NCBI GenBank assembly: GCA_050296935.1 | Contig: JBNKRV010000268.1 | Location: 1-64,000, forward strand | Direction: 5' to 3' | Length of the DNA: 64,000 nucleotides | Origin: Saccharicrinis sp050296935 | GTDB taxonomy: Bacteria > Bacteroidota > Bacteroidia > Bacteroidales > Marinilabiliaceae | Part shown: positions 56,611-64,000 of the stretch, one piece after another | How positions within the stretch are numbered: position 1 is the stretch's first letter | Layout: each line of letters opens with the position of its first letter | Translations under genes and position numbers: made by a program | Notes under the pieces: model-generated | Seen by the model: the letters and a program-made list of their open reading frames with translations, nothing else | Database searches by the model: none | What the model was told of the DNA's origin: nothing

Positions 56611-57849
56611 TTAGAATGTCACTCTTTTCTTACCTGCCATGGTCATGTCTGCCTCAATCGGAAGCTCTTTGCCTTTCAGAAGAATATGCCAGTATATCCA
56701 TCTGAACATTATTTTACCGTAGTGATTAATTTTCGTATTCTTTAAAAGTCCGAATGGCCCTATCCCTGGCAATGGGAAAGTACCTGGCAAAGGTTCTGTA
56801 TCATAGTTAAAATCAATTAATGCTCCTTTTCCATATCCGGTTTCAATATAACAATTGGCATGCCCATCGAATTTGGCTGTTAGCGGACGATCTTCAATGG
56901 CACTCATCAGGTTTTCGAATAATATTTCCGATGCAAAATGAGCCACAGAACCAGCTTTTGAAGTTGGGATATTGGCTGCATCTCCGATAACAAAAATATT
57001 CTGATGATCTCTATGCTGTAATGTTTGTTTATCTGTGAATACAAAATTCAAATCATCACCCAATCCGCTCCTTTCAACCATTTCATCACCCATATTTACA
57101 GGTACAATAGTGAGAGTATCGAATTCAACTTCTCGCTCATCATAGGATACCAATGTTTTTCTCTCGTTATCAACCCGTTCTATATAAAAGTCTGCCACCA
57201 CATTGATATTCTTTTCAACCAACAACTCTGATAACATTTTGGTAGCTATAGGCTTTGTAAATACACCTGGCATGGGAGTTACAATTGTAATATCCACCTT
57301 GTCTCTGATACCCTTTTTAGTAAAAAATTCTTCTGCCAAGAAAACAAACTCAAGCGGAGCAACAGGACATTTATATGGAATCTCGGTTATGGCCATTACC
57401 AGCTTACCTCCCTGCCAGCTTTTAAAGTGCCTCTGTAAAGCCAGCGCACCTTCAATTGTGTAAAAATCAAATATATCTTTATACCACAATTTCTCTTGTA
57501 AACCCGGAGTTTCATCTGGGCGGGTTATTGTTCCTGTGGCAATAATAAGAAAGTCATAATGTAGTACCTTACCACCATCCAGTAATACCTGTTTATTATT
57601 TGCATCAACCTTATCTATTCCGGTATACATTACGTTTACCCCTACAGGAAAAAAACTACTCTTAGGTTTTCTCACATCTTTCTCATGATAAATTCCAAAA
57701 GGAATAAATAAAAATCCCGGTTGGTAATAATGGGTTCTGTGTTTATCAACAATTGTGATATCCCAATCTTCCCTTTCCAAAGCATTTCTTAGCTTATTAG
57801 CCATCATGGTACCGGCAGTACCTCCTCCTAGTATTACAATTTTTTTCAT
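56611..57849 (-). CDS. Sulfide:quinone oxidoreductase-like FAD protein
   Basis: A 412-aa flavoprotein of the SQR/NDH-2 superfamily. It has an N-terminal FAD motif (ILGGGTAGTMMA), a second nucleotide region near TPMPG, and FVIGDAANIPTSKAG binding FAD. The protein has only two cysteines, Cys161 (YKCPVAP) and Cys333 (HANCYIETGYGK), at the positions of the redox-active pair of SQR enzymes. It likely oxidises sulfide and passes electrons to quinone, making persulfide or polysulfide. It has no membrane helix, so it is peripheral. It is the first gene of the sulfur operon. Confidence 0.9.
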   Translation of the reverse strand: MKKIVILGGGTAGTMMANKLRNALEREDWDITIVDKHRTHYYQPGFLFIPFGIYHEKDVRKPKSSFFPVGVNVMYTGIDKVDANNKQVLLDGGKVLHYDFLIIATGTITRPDETPGLQEKLWYKDIFDFYTIEGALALQRHFKSWQGGKLVMAITEIPYKCPVAPLEFVFLAEEFFTKKGIRDKVDITIVTPMPGVFTKPIATKMLSELLVEKNINVVADFYIERVDNERKTLVSYDEREVEFDTLTIVPVNMGDEMVERSGLGDDLNFVFTDKQTLQHRDHQNIFVIGDAANIPTSKAGSVAHFASEILFENLMSAIEDRPLTAKFDGHANCYIETGYGKGALIDFNYDTEPLPGTFPLPGIGPFGLLKNTKINHYGKIMFRWIYWHILLKGKELPIEADMTMAGKKRVTF

Positions 57850-58014
57850 ATTGATCGGTTTAAACCTAATATTTTATGTATTTTGAAGTGTCCCTTTTTC
57901 AGCGATAAGGATTTATAGTTAAGAATAATAACTTATGCTCCACTGAAATACACTAGAAAGATAATGCTACAAACCAATACTTTATGACAACAGGATGGTA
58001 ATAAATATCATTTT

Positions 58015-58028
58015 ATGATATATATCAA
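58015..58028 (+). promoter_or_regulatory. Fnr/Crp-like palindrome, distal site
   Basis: ATGAT-ATAT-ATCAA fits the Fnr consensus TTGAT-N4-ATCAA in nine of ten half-site bases. It overlaps another palindrome, ATATCAT-TTT-ATGATAT (58005-58021). It lies in the divergent gap between the SQR operon and the regulator gene. Confidence 0.6.
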
Positions 58029-58046
58029 TTAGTTACAATAAATAAG

Positions 58047-58060
58047 GTGATAAACATCAA
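58047..58060 (+). promoter_or_regulatory. Fnr/Crp-like palindrome, proximal to the regulator start
   Basis: GTGAT-AAAC-ATCAA matches TTGAT-N4-ATCAA in nine of ten half-site bases and ends 3 bases before the regulator ATG. At that position a bound protein would block transcription or translation of its own gene (inferred autorepression). Confidence 0.6.
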
Positions 58061-58063
58061 GTT

Positions 58064-58750
58064 ATGGATCCAAAATGCAGCTGTGAGGCATGTGAACTTA
58101 AAGAATTATTTTTTCAGAATGTATCTACTAATGAAATGATGAGCCTTTGTAATAGCAGGGTTGAAAAAAACTATGAGAAAGGTGATTTTATTTTGGAACA
58201 AGGCAAACACATTGAAGAATTCATATATTTAAAAAGCGGACTTGTTAAATTATTTGTTACCAATCATGACGATAAAGAGCAGATTCTTTCTTTTGCCAAG
58301 CCTTTTGATTTTGTAAGCTTACTGAGTTTATTCTCTCAAAAACACCATAGTTATTCCGTAATGGCTATTGAAGAATCAACAACTTGCAATATTTCCATAA
58401 AAAACATCAAGCGATTAATCGATGAAAATGGAAAATTCTCCATGAGTATACTTGAAAAATTAAGCAAAGTAAGTGATGCTATAATTAAAGAATCATTGGA
58501 AATTCGACGCCGGAATCTTCGTGGACGTATTGCTTATGTTTTATTGCATTTTGCAAATGACATCTATAAAAGTAATAGTTTTGAATTGCCAGTAAGCAGG
58601 AAAGAAATTGCTGAGTATATTGGTATGACTACGGAAAATGTGATTCGTGCTCTTACTGAATTTCGAAAGGATGGTGTTATCAAAATATTCGGGAAAGTAA
58701 TTGAGATTGTTGAATATAATAAATTAGTACAGATTTCAGAACATGGGTAA
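58064..58750 (+). CDS. Crp/Fnr-family regulator with N-terminal Cys cluster
   Basis: A 228-aa regulator with an N-terminal CSCEAC (Cys5, Cys7, Cys10; further Cys29). A cyclic-nucleotide-type beta roll (FILEQGKHIEEFIYLKSGLVK) and dimer helix follow, then a C-terminal HTH (PVSRKEIAEYIGMTTENVIRAL). The recognition helix carries Glu and Arg spaced as in Fnr/Crp, consistent with TGA-type half-sites, but Fnr's Ser is Ile. The Cys cluster might hold an Fe-S cluster or sense thiols and persulfide. The divergent SQR operon and two nearby palindromes suggest it controls that operon and itself. Confidence 0.88.
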   Translation: MDPKCSCEACELKELFFQNVSTNEMMSLCNSRVEKNYEKGDFILEQGKHIEEFIYLKSGLVKLFVTNHDDKEQILSFAKPFDFVSLLSLFSQKHHSYSVMAIEESTTCNISIKNIKRLIDENGKFSMSILEKLSKVSDAIIKESLEIRRRNLRGRIAYVLLHFANDIYKSNSFELPVSRKEIAEYIGMTTENVIRALTEFRKDGVIKIFGKVIEIVEYNKLVQISEHG

Positions 58751-58915
58751 ACCTTGCACATTATAATTCCTGTAAAAACAAGTTTTTAAATGTATTTCAT
58801 AAAAGCATCTGATTATTTGATACCTAGCTAATATAGATGTTTATCAATTCCCCTGACCTTTCACATATTTTCTGAACAGATTATTACATACCTTGCATCA
58901 TTAAAATAAATTATC

Positions 58916-60313
58916 ATGTTTGAAAAAGAAATATACGTCAATCGACGCAAAAGACTTAAAACCAAAATTAATAAGGGACTGGCAATTGTCATGGGAAATG
59001 TAGATGCCAGTATGAATTATACAGACAATACTTATCATTTCAGGCAAGACAGTACCTTTCTTTATTTTTTCGGATTAGATATACAGGGATTAATTGGAGT
59101 CATAGATTTCGAGTCCGGAGAAGAAATGCTATTTGGAAATGATTTTTCGATAGAAGATATTGTTTGGATGGGGCCCCAGCAAAAACTTGCAGACAATGCA
59201 AAAGTGGTTGGCATTCATCAAACCTATGCTTTGGATAAAATTCAGGATGTAATAAAAAAAGCCCAATCTCAAGGACGAACCATTCATTTTACTCCACCAT
59301 ATCGTGGTAAAAATATGATTTTACTCGGTGAACTGATCGATATTCATCCGGCAAAAGTGAGAGAAATGGCATCTCTGGAATTGATAAAAGCCTGTATTAG
59401 CATGCGATCAGTAAAGGAACCTTGTGAAATTGAAGAAATGGAAAGACACATGGCTACTGCGTATCAAATGCATACCACTGCCATGAAATTAGCACATCCG
59501 GGTATATCTGAACAGGAAATTACCGGTAAGTTAGAAGGTATTTCTATGTCGGGTGGTGGTATTATATCTTTTCCTGTAATTTGTTCGGTTCGGGGAGAAA
59601 CATTACACAATCACTATCATGGAAATATATTAAAACAAGGAGATTTGTTGCTTGTTGATGCTGGTAGTGAATCTCCATTGCATTATGCTACGGATCATAC
59701 CCGAACCTCTCCGGTAGGTGGTAAATTTACTGAGAGACAAAAAGATATTTACCAAATTGTTCTGGATGCCAACAACACTGCATTGGAGGCTACAAAACCT
59801 GATATAACTTATCGGGAAGTTCATCTGATTGCTGCCAGAACAATTGCTTCCGGATTAAAAGAACTGGGCATAATGAAAGGTGATATAGATGAAGCTGTGG
59901 CAGCAGGAGCTCATGCCTTATTTATGCCACATGGGTTAGGACATATGATTGGATTGGATGTTCATGATATGGAAGACTATGATGACACATTGGTTGGTTA
60001 TGATGATGAAGTAAAACGCAGTTCTGAATTTGGACTTAAATCTTTACGCATGGGGCGTAAACTCAAACCAAATTTTGTGGTTACAAACGAACCAGGCATA
60101 TACTTTATTCCTGCCCTTATTGATAGTTGGAAAGCTGAAAATAAGTGTTCCTCATTTATTAATTATGACAAAGTAGATACATATAAAGGGTTTGGTGGCA
60201 TCAGACTCGAAGATGATGTTTTAATAACCGATTCTGCCAGCCGTATTTTAGGACAAAGAATCCCTATTAATATTGAAGATGTTGAAAAGATGGTGAACAC
60301 GGAAAGAAGATAA
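58916..60313 (+). CDS. Xaa-Pro aminopeptidase (aminopeptidase P, M24)
   Basis: This enzyme releases N-terminal residues next to proline. The 465-aa protein has an N-terminal creatinase-like domain and a C-terminal pita-bread domain. The five metal ligands lie in LLVDAGSESPLHYATDHTRT (two Asp), MPHGLGHMIGLDVHD (His), VVTNEPGIY (Glu) and GIRLEDDVLI (Glu). It is isolated from the regulator by 165 bases and ends before a hairpin. Cytosolic, as no signal is present. Confidence 0.93.
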   Translation: MFEKEIYVNRRKRLKTKINKGLAIVMGNVDASMNYTDNTYHFRQDSTFLYFFGLDIQGLIGVIDFESGEEMLFGNDFSIEDIVWMGPQQKLADNAKVVGIHQTYALDKIQDVIKKAQSQGRTIHFTPPYRGKNMILLGELIDIHPAKVREMASLELIKACISMRSVKEPCEIEEMERHMATAYQMHTTAMKLAHPGISEQEITGKLEGISMSGGGIISFPVICSVRGETLHNHYHGNILKQGDLLLVDAGSESPLHYATDHTRTSPVGGKFTERQKDIYQIVLDANNTALEATKPDITYREVHLIAARTIASGLKELGIMKGDIDEAVAAGAHALFMPHGLGHMIGLDVHDMEDYDDTLVGYDDEVKRSSEFGLKSLRMGRKLKPNFVVTNEPGIYFIPALIDSWKAENKCSSFINYDKVDTYKGFGGIRLEDDVLITDSASRILGQRIPINIEDVEKMVNTERR

Positions 60314-60320
60314 TCACAAT

Positions 60321-60357
60321 AAATCCCCTGCCAATTATAAAACCTGACGGGGGATTT
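60321..60357 (+). terminator. Probable terminator of the aminopeptidase
   Basis: The stem AAATCCCCTG / CGGGGGATTT (one G-U pair, 17-base loop) starts 7 bases after the stop. The following T tract is weak, so confidence is moderate. Confidence 0.55.
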
Positions 60358-60762
60358 AATTAGTGTTCGTATATAAAGTCAAACTACAGCGTTGTTGCTC
60401 AAAATCCAGATCCTCCTATACGCTGGTATACTGCCGTTTGAATTTTTCACACGCCTTGTATTTAAACTACATAGTTCAAACACCCGACTTTAGGCACAGA
60501 CACTAATTAACCTACCTTAGAAACAAATACATCATCACGATGATTATCTCCTTGTTGTTATTTCATGTATCCTTTTAAAAAGAAAAACGTTCTTCCTTAG
60601 AGTCTGAGTTTGATTAAAATTTTAGAATTTACTTCATTATAGATTGTATTTGAAGACATTCGATCGAATGTTATTTCAAGCTGCTTATAAACATTACAAT
60701 GAATAGTGAGGTTCAACTACCTATCTTTTCAAAAGAAAAGCAATCTATTAATTCGGTTGCAT
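60358..60762. other. Intergenic region, nothing recognised
   Basis: About 400 bases without a gene or clear motif between convergent genes. No terminator for the minus-strand gene was seen. Confidence 0.4.
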
Positions 60763-61260
60763 TTACATTCCGGGAGGATTTTCCGGAGTGGTAATATCTT
60801 TAAGCTCTTCCTCCCGATGATAGTTTATTATTACGCCAACACACTTACTCAATTCTTTAAAGTTTTCAGGATTTTTGGGTGTAATTTCAATAATTATTCT
60901 TTGCGTTACACCAAAACTAATACTTATAGAAGTTTCATAATGATCTTCTGAGTTTTCCCAAAGCACTGTTCTATTTTTGAAATCTATTATTCTAACTTCA
61001 AAATCACCCAATTCTTCATCCTTACAAACATTAATCTGGTATCCCGTACCTCCATAAAACAAATGTATAAGCTGTAGTTTTTGATGAGGTTGAATTTTAT
61101 AGCTTCTGGCTAAGGATCTTTTACTGAAAAAAGAATCATCAACATCACAAAACGAAAATACTTCTTTGCAAGACTGAGCTTTAGTAACGCCAACAAAAAA
61201 CAAATGGAAAACAAAAAGAAACAAGAAGCCTTTTATAAAAAATGTATAAACGTATTTCAT
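60763..61260 (-). CDS. Secreted hypothetical protein downstream of the ABC transporter
   Basis: About 165 aa with a signal peptide (MKYVYTFFIKGFLFLFVFHL, cleavage near KAQS). The mature part has Cys pairs (SCKEVFSFC, NVCKDEE, KCVGVIINYH) and mostly beta-strand character (FEVRIIDFKNRTVLWENSED), and ends in a PENPPGM tail. Starts 9 or 30 bases upstream are possible; I prefer the Met before KYVY. It follows the ABC transporter by about 70 bases in the same direction, so it may be a periplasmic partner. I do not recognise the family. Confidence 0.6.
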   Translation of the reverse strand: MKYVYTFFIKGFLFLFVFHLFFVGVTKAQSCKEVFSFCDVDDSFFSKRSLARSYKIQPHQKLQLIHLFYGGTGYQINVCKDEELGDFEVRIIDFKNRTVLWENSEDHYETSISISFGVTQRIIIEITPKNPENFKELSKCVGVIINYHREEELKDITTPENPPGM

Positions 61261-61331
61261 AGCATTCATTAATATTAGTCTGGTTAACAAATAAAGATGT
61301 GTTGTTTAAAAGTACAAATAATTATATCACT

Positions 61332-64000
61332 TTAAAACTTTTTTCTATATAAATAAATTATAATCGAAAAATAAATGATCAGTGAGAACAGAGCTACAAT
61401 ACATACATTAAAGATCCAGGTACGAACCAAAATACTACCTAGTTTTTTATAGGGTGCATAGTAATGTGAGCGACCATATCGATTTGCGGAAATATAATAC
61501 CCAGGTTGAAATTTCCTGATCATTTCTCCTCCAATATATAGATACTTCTTATAATCGTTTGATTTTAGAACAAACTCAGATAACTTTTGATTATAATAAT
61601 CCTGTTTGGAGTATTTGCGAGTATTTTCTTCCCTTATTTTTTCAATATCCGAATAATATCCCTTCAGCTTAAACCTCAACCACTTTTTAATTTTTTTTGT
61701 AGATTTATAAAGCTGATGTACATTTCCTGGTTCAATTTTTATATTCGCAAATTCGTTTTGTATCTCTGGAAATTGTATAGTAAGTTCTTTAATCATCTGG
61801 TTTATTTCTTTTGCCCCGGACATTGAACTATCATTCTGAAACTCGCTAAGTGTTGTTTCAAGTTTAGGAAGAAACAAATTTGCATGATATATTGCTTTAC
61901 TTTGTTTTACTTGCAATTCTGTGAGTCCTGCATCATACTTATTTTCTGTAAACTGGAGCATTACCAAAGCTTCATACGCCCATCTTGAAATGTTAACATC
62001 TGCATAAACAGGAACATATCGTTTGGAAGATAAGGAATGGTGGATTTTATCAAAATCGAGAATAGCACCTGCTAATAGTATCTGTGGAATCAATAAAAAA
62101 GGAATTGTAATATATATTGATAGAATAGATTTTAAACTGGCTGAAATAAGCAGACCAATAAGGCTGGATGAAAAGGCTGTTATCCATAATATAAGCACAT
62201 ATCCCCAAAACAGGCCTTTTATCTCAAGTATTGTATTCCCAACAAGTACAAACAACAACACTTGAATAAAATTAACAATGGACACATAAAATACTTTTGA
62301 ATTGACATAAGACCATGGACTTAAACTTAAAAATGACTCACGCTTAATTATTTTCAGATCCCGATGTATTTCACTTGCACTTAATATTAAGCCTAAAAAA
62401 AGTGCAACAACAACACTGATAAACAAATATGCCGGAATATTATCGTTTTCGATGAACGAGTATTTATGTGTTACCCCATCTGTAAATTTCAGAAAATATG
62501 ACATAATAAATGCCAGAATAGGGGCTCCGGAAAAAATCAATAATAAATACTGTGGATCAGCCAGCCTCGTCATACTATTCCTTTTAAAAAACAACAGAAA
62601 CTGTTTAAAAGAACCGGGAATACAGGTATTGCTTTCTCCTAGATCTTTGGGATTAAGTTTCAGCTCTTTTTCCCGGGATTTTTTCAAAAACAACTCATGC
62701 CACTCTATATTCTTAACCGCCCTGTCATTTAGTAAATCTCCACTATCTGATTTTTGTTTATACTCCAGTAATTCAAATATATGCTCTGGATTATATTGAC
62801 CATAATTCAGCGAATCATCCTCAATAGAATCTGCTAAACCCAAATGCTTTTTAAAATAAGATGATGCTGTTATTGGATTTCCGTAATAGGCTGCATATCC
62901 ATTCTCATCCAGAATTAAAAGAGTATCAAATAAAAAGAATAGTTCAGATGTTGGCTGATGGACATTAATGATAACAATACTCCCCGACGCAGAAATCTGC
63001 TTCAACAACTTAACCACTAATAAGGCATCGGATGATGACAATCCGGATGTAGGCTCATCTACAAATAATACGTTCGGGTTACGAACTACCTCAAGTGCAA
63101 TATTGAGCCTTTTCCTTTGCCCTCCGCTAATAACCTTGTCAAGTGGATTTCCAACCTTTAGATCTTTAATTTTTGAAAGCCCCAGTTGAGATAAAGTATC
63201 ATTAACTAATTCTTCTATTTCTTCTAATGACAGATCGCTTCGACATAATTGTGTACTATATTTCAAATTCTGAAAAACCGTTAATTCTTCAATTAATAAA
63301 TCTTCCTGAGGAACAAATCCGATATGCTTCTTTAGCTTATTAATATTTCCATGAAGTTCATTCCCATTAAGAAATACTTTTCCAGCATCCGGCTTCGTCA
63401 TTCCACTCAGCAAGCTGAACAAAGTTGTTTTACCGGATCCGCTACCTCCCATTACTGCCATCAACTGTCCGGAAACCACCTTAAATGACAATTCTTTCAC
63501 TCCTAAATTTGTCCCCTTAAAGTTTTTACACAATCGATATGCATCTAATTCATAAGAATCTTGCTCTTTACTAATGAATTTTCTTTCCAGATCGCCAAAA
63601 AACAATGGATCCATATCTGAGGATTCAATAACTCCTCCAAGTGAAAAACGATAGCATTTTTCAGGAAATACTACACGACCGTTAATCTGAATTTTATTTT
63701 TTCCACTATATTTTATTAGAAATGATTTTATGGATGAAACATATAAAGCAAATATTTTTCCTTTAAGTCCATCTTTTTGATACATCTGAAAAGAATGGAG
63801 CTTAAACCTTTTAAAATCACCAATAACTATAATTGAATCTCCTACATCACGTACCTCCAGATTATCCCTTAAAAAAGCAGTTATATTAAAGATGTCCTCT
63901 GACGGAAGCTCAAATACATTTTCAACATATTCAAGCTGTTCTGATAAGCAACAAGGTTTATTCTCTCCCACATCAATAATTTCATTTTCTATCACATAAC
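61332..64000 (-). CDS. ABCG-type ABC transporter, ATPase-permease fusion (5-prime partial)
   Basis: At least 887 residues, running off the window: the frame stays open past its first possible start (GTG at 63995). The N-terminal part (about 1-150) is a non-ATPase region with IQINGRVVFPEKCYRFSLGG, which resembles FHA-like segments that precede the ATPase in this Bacteroidota family. The ATPase follows with Walker A GGSGSGKT (183-190), signature ISGGQ (290-294) and Walker B VLFVDEP (309-315). A loop, then the permease with about six membrane helices (about 480-680 and 845-885), contains an extracellular coiled insert. This ABC2/ABCG layout (ATPase before permease) suggests export of a lipid or similar substrate; the substrate is unknown. 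Confidence 0.85.
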   Translation of the reverse strand, partial: YVIENEIIDVGENKPCCLSEQLEYVENVFELPSEDIFNITAFLRDNLEVRDVGDSIIVIGDFKRFKLHSFQMYQKDGLKGKIFALYVSSIKSFLIKYSGKNKIQINGRVVFPEKCYRFSLGGVIESSDMDPLFFGDLERKFISKEQDSYELDAYRLCKNFKGTNLGVKELSFKVVSGQLMAVMGGSGSGKTTLFSLLSGMTKPDAGKVFLNGNELHGNINKLKKHIGFVPQEDLLIEELTVFQNLKYSTQLCRSDLSLEEIEELVNDTLSQLGLSKIKDLKVGNPLDKVISGGQRKRLNIALEVVRNPNVLFVDEPTSGLSSSDALLVVKLLKQISASGSIVIINVHQPTSELFFLFDTLLILDENGYAAYYGNPITASSYFKKHLGLADSIEDDSLNYGQYNPEHIFELLEYKQKSDSGDLLNDRAVKNIEWHELFLKKSREKELKLNPKDLGESNTCIPGSFKQFLLFFKRNSMTRLADPQYLLLIFSGAPILAFIMSYFLKFTDGVTHKYSFIENDNIPAYLFISVVVALFLGLILSASEIHRDLKIIKRESFLSLSPWSYVNSKVFYVSIVNFIQVLLFVLVGNTILEIKGLFWGYVLILWITAFSSSLIGLLISASLKSILSIYITIPFLLIPQILLAGAILDFDKIHHSLSSKRYVPVYADVNISRWAYEALVMLQFTENKYDAGLTELQVKQSKAIYHANLFLPKLETTLSEFQNDSSMSGAKEINQMIKELTIQFPEIQNEFANIKIEPGNVHQLYKSTKKIKKWLRFKLKGYYSDIEKIREENTRKYSKQDYYNQKLSEFVLKSNDYKKYLYIGGEMIRKFQPGYYISANRYGRSHYYAPYKKLGSILVRTWIFNVCIVALFSLIIYFSIIIYLYRKKF

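Overview
The window looks like a chromosomal segment of a low-GC Bacteroidota, most like Bacteroidales/Marinilabiliales (inference). Supporting signs are: a TTTG / TAnnTTTG type promoter ahead of fabD; few visible Shine-Dalgarno sites; a str-S10-spc-alpha ribosomal cluster with map and infA but no adk or tuf inside; a long acidic tail on L17; a two-component-type propeller protein; and a caa3 oxidase operon with a separate subunit IV. The gene set fits a facultative anaerobe: an aerobic terminal oxidase, pyruvate formate-lyase with its activase and a formate channel, a D-lactate/glycolate-type dehydrogenase, citrate synthase, and a sulfide:quinone oxidoreductase cluster under an Fnr-like regulator.

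Layout. 0.3-5.4 kb (+): SCO chaperone, caa3 oxidase subunits I, III, IV and II (with fused cytochrome c), and haem O synthase. 5.5-9.0 kb: small and large unassigned proteins, including an 876-aa secreted protein with a transglutaminase-like triad. 9.0-15.4 kb: an AT-rich, loosely packed accessory stretch. It holds an aldo/keto reductase pseudogene, a TagB/TagF-like phosphotransferase, a secreted EEP plus phosphodiester-glycosidase fusion, and a frameshifted lipoprotein. 15.6-22.6 kb (+): pflB, pflA, focA and a FAD/Fe-S dehydrogenase. 22.8-30.8 kb (-): a propeller-SpoIIE phosphatase, citrate synthase, a broken CZB chemoreceptor and an intact chemoreceptor. 31.5-32.1 kb: a decayed IS1595-type transposase. 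32.3-51.7 kb (-): enolase, then rplQ back to rpsL. 52.3-53.2 kb (-): an ECF sigma/anti-sigma pair. 53.5 kb (+): fabD. 54.9-57.8 kb (-): DsrE2-like, TusE/DsrC-like, DUF1641 and SQR-like genes, divergent from a Crp/Fnr regulator with Fnr-like palindromes between them. 58.9 kb (+): an Xaa-Pro aminopeptidase. 60.8-64 kb (-): a secreted hypothetical protein and an ABCG-type transporter that runs off the window.

No CRISPR array, tRNA, rRNA, prophage or intact insertion sequence was seen. The two loci most worth follow-up are the minimal sulfur relay (SQR-DUF1641-TusE-DsrE2) with its apparently autoregulated Cys-rich Fnr-like protein, and the phosphodiester-polymer pair at 10.8-13.7 kb. Neither can be called a new system from sequence alone.
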